Of a stretch of 64,000 nt of DNA, positions 7,741-17,700 are shown piece by piece. Every line of letters starts with the position of its first letter. The stretch's first letter is position 1. Location: positions 1 through 64,000 of the forward strand of contig NZ_JAIQDE010000024.1 in assembly GCF_020037015.1 (NCBI RefSeq). The letters run 5' to 3'. Made by a program: the position numbers and the translations under genes. Under the pieces are notes generated by a model that did no database searches, was not told the origin of the DNA, and was given only the letters and a program-made list of their open reading frames with translations. Origin of the DNA: Corallococcus sp. AS-1-6 (lineage in GTDB: Bacteria > Myxococcota > Myxococcia > Myxococcales > Myxococcaceae).

Positions 7741-8565
7741 ATGGCCCACGAACCGGAAACGCCCGCCGCGCTGCGCCGCACCGCGGAGGAGGGCGCCCGC
7801 ATGGCCGGCCACATCCTCCGCGAGCGCTTCCCCCAGCACCGCACCATCGAGTTCAAGGGCGGCATCGACCTGGTGACGGACGCGGACCGCGCCTCCGAGG
7901 ACGCGCTCCTGGCCTTCCTGCGCCAGCGCCACCCGCACCACGCCATCCTCGCGGAGGAGAGCGGCGCCACGCAGGGCACGGACACGTTCCGGTGGATCGT
8001 GGATCCGCTGGACGGCACGACCAACTACTCGCACCAGGTGCCGCACTTCTGCGTCAGCGTGGCGGTGGAGGGGCCGGAGGGCACCGTGGCGGGCGCCGTC
8101 TACGACCCCATGCGCGACGAGCTCTTCTCCGCCGCGAAGGGGCAGGGCGCCACGCTCAACGGCGTGCCCCTGAAGGCCAGCCCCACGGCCACGCTGGAGC
8201 GGGCGCTCCTGTGCACGGGCTTCCCCTACGACGTGCGCGAGCGGCCGGACCTGCCCGTGGGCCTCTTCAGCCAGCTCATCCTCCTGGCGCAGGGCATGCG
8301 CCGCACCGGCAGCGCCGCGCTGGACCTGGCGTACGTCGCGGCCGGCCGCTTCGACGGCTACTTCGAGTTCGGCCTCAAGCCCTGGGACATCGCCGCGGGC
8401 GGCCTGCTGGTGGCGGAGGCCGGCGGCGTCATCGTGCACATCGACGGGCGGCCCTTCGACGTGCTCAAGGGCGACGTGCTGGCGAGCGGCGCGAACCTGG
8501 CGCCCCAGCTCATGGCCCAGGCGAAGCGCTTCCTGGATGAAATCGGCTGGACGCCGCGCGACTAG
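7741..8565 (+). CDS. Inositol monophosphatase family protein (SuhB-like)
   Basis: 274-aa Mg-dependent, lithium-sensitive-type phosphatase fold. Motifs seen in order: the metal-binding Glu in LAEESG, motif A DPLDGTTN (~88) and motif [18 protein letters not shown] (~214). Length and motif order fit inositol-1-phosphatase/SuhB. The substrate may be myo-inositol-phosphate or another sugar phosphate; SuhB also has an rRNA transcription role in enterics. The ATG at 7741 follows an AGCGCGC leader with weak Shine-Dalgarno pairing. It converges with the OPX gene, sharing the CTAG at 8562-8565 as overlapping stop codons. Confidence 0.92.
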   Translation: MAHEPETPAALRRTAEEGARMAGHILRERFPQHRTIEFKGGIDLVTDADRASEDALLAFLRQRHPHHAILAEESGATQGTDTFRWIVDPLDGTTNYSHQVPHFCVSVAVEGPEGTVAGAVYDPMRDELFSAAKGQGATLNGVPLKASPTATLERALLCTGFPYDVRERPDLPVGLFSQLILLAQGMRRTGSAALDLAYVAAGRFDGYFEFGLKPWDIAAGGLLVAEAGGVIVHIDGRPFDVLKGDVLASGANLAPQLMAQAKRFLDEIGWTPRD

Positions 8566-9176
8566 AAGAAGCTCTCCGGCACGAAGACGATGTCGCCGGC
8601 CTGGAGCAGGAAGTTGCGCTCGCGCCCCACGCCGATGTCCTCCACGGGCACGCGAATCTTGCGCTCCTGCCCGTCCACCACGCGCGTGACGAGCGTGTTG
8701 TTCTTCGCCGCCAGCTTGGTGAAGCCACCGGCCAGGGTAATCGCCTGGATGATGGACACCTCGCCGGTGACGGGGAAGGTGCCGGGCTTCTGCACCTCGC
8801 CGAAGACGAAGATCTTCTGCGAGTTATACTCCCGCACCAGCACGGACACCTGCGGGCGGCGCAGGTAGCGCGCCAGGCAGTCGCGCAGCGCGTCCGCCGC
8901 GGCGCTGGCGGTGAGGCCGGACAGCGACACCTTGCCGCACAGCGGATAGTCGATGGTGCCCTCCGGCGACACGCGCCAGGTGCCGGAGTGCTCGGGCTCC
9001 TGGAAGACGCGCACCTCCACCACGTCCCCGGGCCCCAGGTTGCCGCCGGACGTCGCCGCGGCCTCCGCGGACGCGGCGGGCGTGGGCGGAGGGGGCGGCG
9101 GGCGCGTGTCCGCGTGACACGCCGACAGCACCGCGAGCAGGACGGGCAGGACGAAGCGGAGCCGCGAGGGACGCAT
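8562..9176 (-). CDS. wzaB: Short OPX polysaccharide-export lipoprotein (WzaB-like)
   Basis: 204-aa Wza-family lipoprotein. The signal peptide ends LSAC (Cys ~20). A polysaccharide-export domain follows ([18 protein letters not shown]... [11 protein letters not shown], ~48-120), then one SLBB-type domain ([18 protein letters not shown]). It stops right after this domain, so it lacks the C-terminal amphipathic helix with which classical Wza spans the outer membrane. Short OPX proteins of myxobacteria pair with a separate integral barrel, and the gene next to it, 14 nt upstream, encodes just such a barrel. From memory, the M. xanthus counterpart beside mglA is WzaB of the biosurfactant polysaccharide pathway. 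The gene symbol is by this context. Confidence 0.88.
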   Translation of the reverse strand: MRPSRLRFVLPVLLAVLSACHADTRPPPPPPTPAASAEAAATSGGNLGPGDVVEVRVFQEPEHSGTWRVSPEGTIDYPLCGKVSLSGLTASAAADALRDCLARYLRRPQVSVLVREYNSQKIFVFGEVQKPGTFPVTGEVSIIQAITLAGGFTKLAAKNNTLVTRVVDGQERKIRVPVEDIGVGRERNFLLQAGDIVFVPESFF

Positions 9177-9190
9177 GGGCGCGGAGGGCC

Positions 9191-10450
9191 TCAGTAGGAG
9201 ACGGACACCCGCGCGTAGCCTTCGTGGCGGGTGTAGTTGAGGCCGGCGGCGCCCAGCGATGACGAGCGGGTGCCCAGCATGTAGCCCACCGCGCCCACCA
9301 GCCACGGGCGGATTTGATACTCGGGCCCCAGGTCCAGCGTCACCAGCGTGTCGCCGCGGCCGCCCGCGAAGGAGAGGAAGTCCAGCGCGCCCGTGGCGTG
9401 CAGCGCGAGCCGGCTGCCCATCACGGAGCGCCCCTCCGCGTAGACGCGGTCGTCGCGGAAGGTGCCGTAGGCGGCCACCGGCTGGAAGGCGCGCAGGTAG
9501 CCGCCCTTCACGGTGAGCGACGGGCCCAGCAGGTACGTGCCCTCCACCTGCCCCACCACGGTGCCGCCGCCGCTCGAGCCCAGGTTCTGGGCCCAGCCGG
9601 CCTTCGCCGTCAGGGTGATGCGCGGGGACACCAGGCCGGACACGCCCGCCATGGCGTGCAGGATGGCCGCGCTGGGCGTGGTGGTGTCGTTGAAGTAGCC
9701 CCGGTACTGCAGGCCCGTGTCCACCACCACCGCCGTCTTGGGCAGGAAGCGCCAGCGGCCCTCGGCGCCCAGCCGTAGGTTGCCGTAGTTGAACTGGCTG
9801 GCGGCGAGCGGATCACACGCGGCGTCCGTGCAGCCGATGGGCGTCATGCCGCCCAGGGGCTCGAAGAACTCCATCGCGTACGCCAGGCCCGGCGTCACCT
9901 CCAGCGCGCCGCCGCCCGGCTTCCACTGCGCCTTCACGCGCGCCTCGTTGAAGAGGCTGAGGATGCCCGCGCCCAGCGCCGCCGTGCGTGTGCGGTCCGA
10001 GCGCGTCAGCTCGTCGCCCACCTCCACGGACAGCGTGCTCTCCTGGTTGAAGCGCAGCGCCAGGTCCGCCGCGCCCTCCAGGTGCGACGCCGCGCCGGAG
10101 CCCGCCGTAATCAGGCCCGTGTAGGCCACGTAGTCCAGGTTGCCGCGCAGCGCGACGGCCAGCTTGGGGGACGGCACGTCCAGCATCAGCCCGGGGCGGA
10201 TGTGCAGCGCCAGCTCTCCGGAGAGGTCCGGGGACAGGGGGCCGGTGCCTGCCTCGCGGAAGTAGCCCACGCCGCTGTCCAGCCGCGTCTCCAGGTCCAA
10301 CGTGGGGTGCAGCCGCCCGTTGCCCACCTTCAGGCCGTTGCCCCCCGGGGGCCGTCCGCCCACGAACGCCTGCGCCGACGCCGTCAGCGGCAGGAGCGCC
10401 GCGAGCGCCAGGGCCCCGAGGGCCAGACGGAATGTCCCAGGCTGCTTCAT
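9191..10450 (-). CDS. wzpB: Outer-membrane beta-barrel, partner of the short OPX protein (WzpB-like)
   Basis: 419-aa exported protein with a clear signal peptide ([20 protein letters not shown]). The rest alternates polar and hydrophobic residues in strand-length runs. The C-terminus ends in an aromatic (YARVSVSY), the usual signal for barrel insertion by BamA. The length suits a barrel of about 16-18 strands. It is directly followed by the OPX lipoprotein. In M. xanthus such barrel/OPX pairs together form the outer-membrane conduit for secreted polysaccharides, so I infer the same composite translocon here. No sequence motif alone proves transport. Confidence 0.82.
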   Translation of the reverse strand: MKQPGTFRLALGALALAALLPLTASAQAFVGGRPPGGNGLKVGNGRLHPTLDLETRLDSGVGYFREAGTGPLSPDLSGELALHIRPGLMLDVPSPKLAVALRGNLDYVAYTGLITAGSGAASHLEGAADLALRFNQESTLSVEVGDELTRSDRTRTAALGAGILSLFNEARVKAQWKPGGGALEVTPGLAYAMEFFEPLGGMTPIGCTDAACDPLAASQFNYGNLRLGAEGRWRFLPKTAVVVDTGLQYRGYFNDTTTPSAAILHAMAGVSGLVSPRITLTAKAGWAQNLGSSGGGTVVGQVEGTYLLGPSLTVKGGYLRAFQPVAAYGTFRDDRVYAEGRSVMGSRLALHATGALDFLSFAGGRGDTLVTLDLGPEYQIRPWLVGAVGYMLGTRSSSLGAAGLNYTRHEGYARVSVSY

Positions 10451-10560
10451 GGTGTCAGACGCGCTCCACGCGGTGGGACGGCGGGCATAGCACGCGGGTT
10501 CCCGCGCCGGAACAAACGGTCCAGGGCCGGGACCGCGGGAGGTGGAAGGAGGCCAGCCAC

Positions 10561-11133
10561 TCAGTCCACGGGGCTCGCGGGAGGAGGCCGGACAATCAGG
10601 TCCGGCGGAGGCGGGGGACGCGTGGGGTCACCCCCGGGCAGGTTGTCGGGCTCCTCCACCTCCACGAAGAGGTTCTCGTCCGTGCGGAAGGCGAGCTGCC
10701 CGATGCACTCCTCGGCCTCCGAGCGCAGTTGGCCCACCTTCTGCTGGGCGATCATCACCTTGGTGAACTCGTGCTCGCCGGGCGCCGCCTCGCTCTTGCT
10801 GACGGCCTCCTGGAGGGCCACGTCGGCCTGCTCGGAGATGCGCAGGAGGCCTTTTATCTGCGTCAGCTTCTCGTTGGCGCAGTTGAGCTTCACCACGTCC
10901 TTGGTGCGCCGCGCCTCCTCGACCTTCTCGAACACCTGGCGGAGCGACTCGCGCATGCCGCCCAGCGCCTGCGTGCTGCGCTCCAGCTTCTGGCTGTCCG
11001 GCACGTCACCGGCCTTGTCCAGCGCGGGCGGAGTGGGGCGCTGCGGCGCCGCGGGCGACTGCGCGAGCGCCATCCCGGAGGTGATGAGTCCTCCCACGAC
11101 GGCGAGCATTCCCAGGGTGCGCATTCGCCTCAC
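10561..11133 (-). CDS. Periplasmic coiled-coil protein of unknown function
   Basis: 190-aa protein with an N-terminal signal peptide (LGMLAVVGGLITSGMALA). It is highly charged and helical through residues 45-155 with heptad-like spacing, holds two cysteines (LNCANEK, EECIGQL) and ends in a Pro-rich tail. No family comes to mind. It sits between the cNMP-binding gene and the outer-membrane barrel in the mgl/glt-like locus, so it may link the inner complex with the export barrel. The two Cys could form a disulfide. Confidence 0.78.
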   Translation of the reverse strand: MRRMRTLGMLAVVGGLITSGMALAQSPAAPQRPTPPALDKAGDVPDSQKLERSTQALGGMRESLRQVFEKVEEARRTKDVVKLNCANEKLTQIKGLLRISEQADVALQEAVSKSEAAPGEHEFTKVMIAQQKVGQLRSEAEECIGQLAFRTDENLFVEVEEPDNLPGGDPTRPPPPPDLIVRPPPASPVD

Positions 11134-11241
11134 GAGTCCTTCCGGCCCTTCCCAAGCTTCGAGAGTCGAGCCTAGGAGTGAGGGGGAGGGGTGTCAACGC
11201 AATGCCCCATCGCCCCGGAGTCCGGTTTTCAGAGGATGGAG

Positions 11242-11688
11242 TCAGTCCTGGGGGGCCAGGCGGGCGTTGGCCTCGCGCAGGCGGGCGGACAGGCTGCGCG
11301 CGATGTTCACCACGATGAAGGTGAAGCCGTCCGCGTGCGCCAGCCGGAAGGTCCGCAAGTCCTGCGCGGTGAGCTGGAGCAGCTCCACCTCGCCCAGGGC
11401 GCGCACGGTGGCGGAGCGGTGGTCCTTGTCGATGAGGCCCATCTCCCCGAAGAACTCCGGCGGGCCCAGGACGGTGAGGGGCTTCACCCCGTTGCCCGCG
11501 CTCCGGCGCACCACCTCCACCTGGCCGCGCACGATGACGAAGAGGCTGTCACCCAGGTCGCCCTCCTCGAACACCACCTCACCGTGCGCGTAGCGGTACA
11601 GCCGTGCCAGCTCCGCCAGCCGCGCGAGCTCGGCCGGGGCCAGCATCTCGAAGAGTGGGGATGTGGCGATGACTGCCAGCTTCTCCAT
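11242..11688 (-). CDS. Stand-alone cyclic-nucleotide-binding domain protein
   Basis: 148-aa cytoplasmic protein consisting of one Crp/PKA-type cNMP-binding domain and a short C-terminal helix. It opens SPLFEMLAPAELARLAELA, has the beta-barrel segment GDSLFVIVRGQVEV and a phosphate-binding cassette FFGEMGLIDKDHRSATVRA, with the key Glu of FGE and the Arg of RSATV both present. There is no helix-turn-helix, so it is not a transcription factor of the CRP kind. It lies in the middle of the locus that starts with mglB-mglA, so a regulatory input (cAMP or c-di-GMP) to the envelope complex is a reasonable inference. Confidence 0.88.
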   Translation of the reverse strand: MEKLAVIATSPLFEMLAPAELARLAELARLYRYAHGEVVFEEGDLGDSLFVIVRGQVEVVRRSAGNGVKPLTVLGPPEFFGEMGLIDKDHRSATVRALGEVELLQLTAQDLRTFRLAHADGFTFIVVNIARSLSARLREANARLAPQD

Positions 11689-11735
11689 GTGCTCCCCGCG
11701 GTTCCGGTGCCTCCGGAAGGTCCGGGAGGTCCAGC

Positions 11736-13088
11736 CTATTCCCCTGGCGAGAAGATGAACGGGTAGCTGACGGGGACGTCATCACTCGGTTGGAAAGGGA
11801 ACTTCCAGGCGCGGATGGTGGTGATGATGCAACTGCTGACGCCCTCGGAGCGCAGGGTGGATTCCTCCACCTCCACGTTGCCGGCGCGACCGTCCGGCTT
11901 GAGGTTGAAGCGGACCATCACCCTGCCCTTGAGGGTGGGGTCGCGCTTGAGCTCCTTCTCATAGCAGCGCTGGATGGACGCCTTCATGCGCTGGATGAAG
12001 CGGGCCAGCTCCTTGGGGCTGACCTCCGAGCTGTCCACTTCCGGCACCGAGTCCGCGACCTGGGGCACCTTGACGGCCTGCTTCTGGCCGGTGTTCACGG
12101 CGCCCGCGCCGGAGGTCTGCGTGGCGCCGATGCCCGCCACCTTGCCGCCGGTGTCCCCCTGCGGGTTGGCGATGCCGTTGCCGCCACCGGAGCCCACCGC
12201 GAGCGCGCCACCCGCCGTCGCGCCCTTGAGCGCCTCCTCCACGCTGCCCGCGCTGCTGCTGTCACCAATCAGCTTCGCGATGGCGTCCCCACCGCCGGCG
12301 CCGGTGCCGCCCAGCAGCTTGAGGATGCCGGCGTTGCCCACCTTCTCCGCGATCTGCTGCCGGCGCTCCGCGCTGTTGGCGGGCGCGGCCGGCGAATCCG
12401 GGGAGGCGGCCTTCTTCGCGGGGGCCTTCTGCTCGTCCGGCTTCTTCTCCTCCGTGGCGGGGCCCGTGTCCTTGGGCTCCTCCTTCTTCGCGGGCTGGGG
12501 CGGGATGATGGCGCGCACGAAGCGGTCTTCCAACTGGTCCAGCTCCACCTCCGCCTCCACCGGCGCGGGCTGGGCGACGATGAGCGCCACGCTCAGCACG
12601 TAGAGCACCAGCATCGCCGCCAGGATGCCGAAGAAGACGCGGTCCACCGTGCGCCACGGGCTGGCCTTCAGCTCCGGGGGGAGGGCGGGCTTGGAGCCCT
12701 CCGCGGGCGCGGGGATGAAGTGGAAGAAGAGCGTGGCGTCCGGCAGGTCCACCTTGCCGCGGGCGCTCTCCTGCAGGGGCAAGTCGAAGGTGTCGTCCGC
12801 GCGGCGGGTGGCCAGGCCCTGGGCCCGGAGCGCGTCGAAGTCCACGTCCGACGAGCCCAGGTTGACGCGGCCCTGCATGTGCTCGTCGATGATGAGGTGG
12901 AACTGCTGGCCGCGGTTCTCCAGGACCTTGAAGCGCGGCGGGCGCTCCTGGGTGGGGGGCAGGACGATGGTGTTGCGGGCGTCCTCGCCAATGGTGACGG
13001 AGTCGTGGAGCAGGTGGTGCTCTTCGACGATGCGCCCGTCCTGGATGACGCCGACGCGCAGCAGCTTGGGGCGGGTTTGAAGGGCCAT
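11736..13088 (-). CDS. GltG-like protein: FHA-like domain, TM, TonB-like C-terminal domain
   Basis: 450 aa. Residues ~10-125 look like a divergent forkhead-associated domain (LLHDSVTIGEDARNTIVLPP). A single membrane helix lies at ~149-173, with an Ala/Pro/Lys-rich periplasmic stretch after it. The C-terminal ~90 residues match the gliding-protein C-terminal domain shared by AgmX/PglI/GltG (MKASIQRCYEKELKRDP... GRVMVRFNLKPDG ... AWKFPF), which resembles TonB. This architecture is that of GltG in the gliding machine and NfsG in the spore-coat machine. It starts 4 nt after the small 96-aa gene. I read it as the inner-membrane part of a third, MglA-linked Glt-type complex. Confidence 0.85.
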   Translation of the reverse strand: MALQTRPKLLRVGVIQDGRIVEEHHLLHDSVTIGEDARNTIVLPPTQERPPRFKVLENRGQQFHLIIDEHMQGRVNLGSSDVDFDALRAQGLATRRADDTFDLPLQESARGKVDLPDATLFFHFIPAPAEGSKPALPPELKASPWRTVDRVFFGILAAMLVLYVLSVALIVAQPAPVEAEVELDQLEDRFVRAIIPPQPAKKEEPKDTGPATEEKKPDEQKAPAKKAASPDSPAAPANSAERRQQIAEKVGNAGILKLLGGTGAGGGDAIAKLIGDSSSAGSVEEALKGATAGGALAVGSGGGNGIANPQGDTGGKVAGIGATQTSGAGAVNTGQKQAVKVPQVADSVPEVDSSEVSPKELARFIQRMKASIQRCYEKELKRDPTLKGRVMVRFNLKPDGRAGNVEVEESTLRSEGVSSCIITTIRAWKFPFQPSDDVPVSYPFIFSPGE

Positions 13089-13092
13089 GGAA

Positions 13093-13383
13093 CTAGAACG
13101 GGTCCTGCTGCACGCTCTGGACCACCTTGGGCACGAAGCTCTCCGTGCGGTTCAGGTCGTCGAAGCTCGGCTTGGAGCGGTCGAGGAAATAGAAGGCTTC
13201 CGGCTTCTGGATGCGCCCCTCGACCTTGATGGCCTCCAGGCGGATGGCCTTGGCCGGCTTCTTCGGCGCCGGAGCCTGGGGCGCTGGCGTCGCGCCGTCC
13301 GCCGCCTTCTTCGTGGACGCGGGGTCCTCCGCCCAGGACGGGCGGGCGATGGCGACGAGCAGCAGGAGGAGGGCGGGGCGCAT
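13093..13383 (-). CDS. Small exported protein, possible GltF counterpart
   Basis: 96 aa with a signal peptide (LLLLLVAIARPSWA-ED), an Ala/Pro/Lys linker and a conserved-looking block (RLEAIKVEGRIQKPEAFYFL) that ends DPF. It stands between the GltE-like and GltG-like genes, the place GltF has in the Glt locus. The homology is inferred from position and size only. The block VEGRIQKPEAFYF is the part to compare. Confidence 0.7.
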   Translation of the reverse strand: MRPALLLLLVAIARPSWAEDPASTKKAADGATPAPQAPAPKKPAKAIRLEAIKVEGRIQKPEAFYFLDRSKPSFDDLNRTESFVPKVVQSVQQDPF

Positions 13384-13398
13384 GGCTTCAGGTCGAGG

Positions 13399-14796
13399 CT
13401 ACCGGACGTCTTGGGACACCTTACCCGAGGCGCCCGGCCGCGTGGCAGGGGGCCCGGAGGGCGAAGCAGGGGTCGGGTTTGCCTCGGGAGCCTTCGCGGG
13501 GGCGGCGGCTCCGGCGGCCTTCTTCAGGCCCTCCTTGCGCTCGCGCTCGCGGCGGCGGGTCTCCCGGTCGATGCCCTTCTGCGCGTCCTTGAGGTACTGC
13601 GCGGTGCGCTCGTCGGTGCCGCCCTTGGACTTGTACTGCTCCAGGAAGGCCGCGGCCTTCTGGAGGCGCTCCAGGGCGTCCATGCCTGCGGGCTCCAGGT
13701 CCAGGTGGAGCAGGCCCAGGTTGAAGTACACGTCCTTCGCGTCGGGCTGGAGCTGGAGCACGCGCTCGTACTCGGCCAGGGCGCGGGGGAAGTCGCCTTC
13801 GCCGCGGTACGCGTTGCCCAGGTTGAGGTGGGCGGCGGCGAAGTCCGGCGCGGCCTTCACGGCGGCCTCCAGCTCCCCGCGGGCGCCGGCGTAGTCCTCG
13901 CCCTCGTTGAGCAGGGTGCCCAGGTTGTTGCGCGCCTCGGCGAAGTCCGGCCGCAGCGCGATGGCCTGGCGGAAGCGCTCCAGCGCCAGGGGCCGCTCCT
14001 TGAGGCCCAGGTGCACCAGGCCCAGGGCGTTGAGGGTGGCCGCGTCCTGCGCGTCGATGGCGAGCGCGTTGCCCAGCACCATGGCGGCCAGCTCGTACTT
14101 GCCCTCGCGCGCGTACACCTGCGCGAGCACCTGCATGGCGGGCACGTGCTGCTCGCTGACCTGGAGCGCGCGGCGGGCCTCCGCGACGGCGGCGGGGTGC
14201 TTCTTCTGGAGCAGCAGGTTCAACGCCAGCGCCGTGCGGCGGGCCACCGAGTCCTGCTTCGTCAGCGCCTCGCGCAGCTCCGCCTCCAGCGACGCCGCGC
14301 GGCCGGTGCGCGCCGCCAGCCGCACCAGGCAGTCCCACGCGGCCTCCTGGTCCGGGTCCAGCGCCAGCGCCTGGCGGTAGGAGCGCTCCGCGTCCGGGAA
14401 GCGGCCCTGGCGCTCCTGCACGATGCCCAGGTTCGTCCACGCGGGGCCCAGCTTCGGGGACTTCTCCAGCAGGGCCTTGAGCGCGGTCTCCGCGATGGTC
14501 AGCTCGCCGCGCCGGGCGACCTCCACCGCGCGGGTGAAGTCCCGCTCCGGTCCCGCGAGCGACTTCGCCGCCGGCGCCAGCTCCTTCGCCTGGGGACTCG
14601 CGTCGCCAGCCTTCGCGTCGCCAGATTTCGCGTCGCCAGATTTCGCTTCGCCAGCCTTCGGCGACGTGCTGACGGCCGTGGCGGGCCCGGCTTCCGGCCC
14701 GGTGAGCTTCGAGTCCTTGCGCGTCTCCGGACCGGAGGCGCAGGCGGACAGCCAGAGCACCAGCCCGGTGAGCGCGAACTTGCGGCCCGCGTTCAT
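13399..14796 (-). CDS. TPR lipoprotein (GltE/AglT-like)
   Basis: 465-aa outer-membrane or periplasmic lipoprotein: the signal peptide ends LSAC (Cys ~19). A low-complexity linker with a GDAKS-type repeat follows, then about nine tetratricopeptide repeats (for example GPAWTNLGIVQERQGRFPDAERSYRQ, seen in pieces) and a charged tail. Its size, lipobox and TPR content fit AglT/GltE. Its ATG overlaps the stop of the preceding 1142-aa gene (ATGA), so translation is coupled. In the Glt machine the corresponding lipoprotein works with the periplasmic TPR protein GltD to bridge the envelope; here this is inferred from gene order. Confidence 0.83.
   Translation of the reverse strand: MNAGRKFALTGLVLWLSACASGPETRKDSKLTGPEAGPATAVSTSPKAGEAKSGDAKSGDAKAGDASPQAKELAPAAKSLAGPERDFTRAVEVARRGELTIAETALKALLEKSPKLGPAWTNLGIVQERQGRFPDAERSYRQALALDPDQEAAWDCLVRLAARTGRAASLEAELREALTKQDSVARRTALALNLLLQKKHPAAVAEARRALQVSEQHVPAMQVLAQVYAREGKYELAAMVLGNALAIDAQDAATLNALGLVHLGLKERPLALERFRQAIALRPDFAEARNNLGTLLNEGEDYAGARGELEAAVKAAPDFAAAHLNLGNAYRGEGDFPRALAEYERVLQLQPDAKDVYFNLGLLHLDLEPAGMDALERLQKAAAFLEQYKSKGGTDERTAQYLKDAQKGIDRETRRRERERKEGLKKAAGAAAPAKAPEANPTPASPSGPPATRPGASGKVSQDVR
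14597..14661. repeat. 15-bp tandem repeat inside the TPR lipoprotein gene
   Basis: Four or so copies of a GCGTCGCCAG(A/C)(T/C)TTC-like unit encode a GDAK(S/A) linker between the lipid anchor and the TPRs. Copy number may vary between strains and change linker length without shifting the frame. Confidence 0.7.
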
Positions 14797-17700
14797 GGCG
14801 TGCCCCCTTCCGTGAGCCGGGGCGCCTTGTCCGGGTCGACGCGCGCGGGCGCGGCGGGCGCGGCGAGGCTGCCCAGCAGTCCGTCCGGGTACACGGCCTC
14901 CAGCGCGAGCGCGCCCCGGGCCTCCTTGAGGACCGGGTACTCCTTGGGGCGGAAGCGGTTGAGCGCCTCCAGCGTGCGGCGCGTCCACTCGTTGGAGACG
15001 CGGTTGTTGCGCGCCTCCTTGAGCGTGGCGGCGTAGCTCTCCACCGCGCGGTCCTCCAGGGCCACGGTGCGCTGCGTGAGCATGTCCTGGTACGTCAGCA
15101 CCGCGTCGTCCCCCAGGCGCTTCACCTCCGGAGGCACCGGCGCGTCCAGCAGCGTGGCCGCGAAGCGCTCCAGGGCGTAGCCGCGCCGGTAGAACGACGC
15201 CAGCGACCACTCCAGTTGCTTGTACGGCAGGACCTTCGCATACGCGGCATCCACCGCCTTCACGGCCTCGGTCTTCTTGTTGAAGCTCTTCTCCAGCGCC
15301 TTGCCGGCGCCGCTGAGCTTCAGCGCGTCGAAGCGCTGGAACTCCAGCTCGGCCAACTGGAAGCGGCTGTAGGCGGCGGCCTCCGCGGCGCGCGGCTGCG
15401 TGTCCGGCTTCAGCTTGCGGCGGTCGAAGTCATCCGCCGCGGCGGAGTACGCGCGCTGGGCCTCCTTCGCGTTGCCGCGCTTCTTCCACGCGTCGCCCAG
15501 GCGGCGCTTCGCGTCCACCACCAGCTCCACCTGGTCCGCCTTGCTGGCGAACTTGCGGACGAAGGCCTCCAACGCCTGGATTTCGCCCCGGGTGTCGCCC
15601 TGCTTCTCCAGGATGCGGGCCGCGCGGTACTGGTTCTCCGGCGCGTTCTTCCCGTGGGGATACAGCTCCACGCAGCGCTGGAAGGCGGCGGCGGCCTCCG
15701 CGTAGCGCTGCTGTCCTTCGAGCAGCGACGCCGCGTTGTAGAGCGCGGCCTCGCGCTCCTCGGCCTTCGGGTAGTCCTTCACCAGCTTCTGGTAGCTCGT
15801 GACGGCCTTGTCGAAGTCGTAGGACTTCTGCGCGTTCAGGGCCACGCGGAACAGCGCGGTGTGCGCCCACGGCGACTTCGGATAGTCGCGGTAGATGCGC
15901 TCGTAGAGCTTCATCGCGGAGTCGAAGCGGCGCAGCTCCTCGTACGCCACCGCCGCGTTGTTGAGCGCCTTGTCCGCGAACTCGTGGCGGGGGGCCTCCT
16001 CCACCAACTGGAGGTACTTCCTGGCCGCCTCGTCGTAGCGCTTCTGCGTGGCGAGCTGGTCCGCCAGGTTGAAGCGGCCGGCGAGCTTGAACTTCATCAG
16101 CTCGCGGTACTGCTCGCTGGACGGGTCCACCACCTGCGCGTTGCTGGCGAGCCGCGCGCTGACCTCCTCCACGCTCTTCCAGTCCTGGTCGATGAGGAAG
16201 GACTCGATGATGAGGTTGGTGGCGTAGCCGGCCACGGGATTGCGCGGGTACGCCTGCACCACGCGCTCGAAGCGGGGGCGGGCCTGGGCGAAGTCGTCGT
16301 GCGTGTAGAACAGCTCCGCGGCCTGATACGCGATGCCCGGCGCGGCCTCTTCCTTCGGCAGCAGCGCCACGTACGCGTCGGACGCCTTCACGAGCGCGGC
16401 CTCCGTGGGGGCCAGGGCCACGGGCGCGTGCACGCTGTCCTGGGGGCGCTCGCTGGCGCGCAGGGGCTTGCGCTCCGGCAGCCGGCCCGCCCTCACGTCG
16501 TCGTCCAGTTGCGCCTTCCAGGCGAGCACCGCGTTGTGCGCGGACACGTCGCGGTAGGTGTTGTCCTGGTTGGAGTCGCGCACGGCCTCGTACTCCTTCG
16601 CCGCCGCGCCGTACGCGTCCGAGTTGAAGAGGGACTCGGCGTGGAAGAAGCGCATCGCGTACGCGGTCTTGCTGCGCGGGAAGCGCTCCAGGTACGTGCC
16701 GTACGCGCGGGCCGCGGCGGCGTAGGTGGCCTTCGCCTCCGCGGCCCTGCCCTCCTTCTGGAAGGTCTGCGCCTGCTGGTGCTGGTACGCGGCGGCGGAG
16801 TAGAGGCTCTGCTCGGCGAGCGTCTGCGCGTGCGACAGCGCGTTCGGGTCGTCCTTGTTCTTCTCGTACCAGGCGCCGCCGGGCAGGTAGCTGTTGGCCA
16901 GCTTCTCCGACTCCAGCGCGTACAGGTCCATGCGCCGCTCGCGCTCGTAGGCCTGGACGATGCGCTGCTGCAGGCGGGGCGCGTCCGCGGTGAGCGGGGC
17001 GGTGGCCAGCACCTGCTGGTACGCGGCGATGGCGTCCTCGTTGCGGAGCTGGTCGAAGTAGACGTTGCCCAGCCGGCGGTACACCTCCGCCTCGTAGGGC
17101 CGGCCGCCGCGCTTGGCGAAGAGCTCACGGGCCTTCGCGATGCCGCCCCAGCTCTCGTCCGCGAGCGACAGAGCGATGTACTGGAGCGCCTCCGAGCGCA
17201 GGTCGCCTTCGTCCGCCTTGCTGCCGGACTGCTGGTGGGACTGGTAGTGGTCCAGCAGCAGCAGGAAGCTGTCCACGGACTCCTCGAACCAGTCCATCCG
17301 GTAGTACGTCCAGGCCAGCTTGTAGCGGGCCTTGTCGTAGAACCGGTGCTCCGTGTCGCGCGTGGCGGCGGTGTACGCGTCCGCGGCCTTGCGCAGCGCC
17401 TCCGGGTCGGACTCGTCCTCGAACCAGTACTCGCCGATGCGCGTCCACGCGTCGGTGGCGAAGCGGCTCTTCGGGTAGCGCGTGGTGAGCTGCTGGTAGG
17501 TGGCGAGGCTCTCCTCGTCCTTGTGCTGCTCGTTGAGGCAGTACGCCAGCAGGTACAGCGAGCCGTCGTTGAGCCGGTAGTCCGGGAAGCGCGAGAGGAG
17601 CGTGCGGTACACGCCGATGGAGGGCGTGAAGTCCACCTCCGGCTCCGGAGGCAGGTCCGCGATGGCCTCGTCGGACATCGTGCGCACGCGCTCCGCGTAG

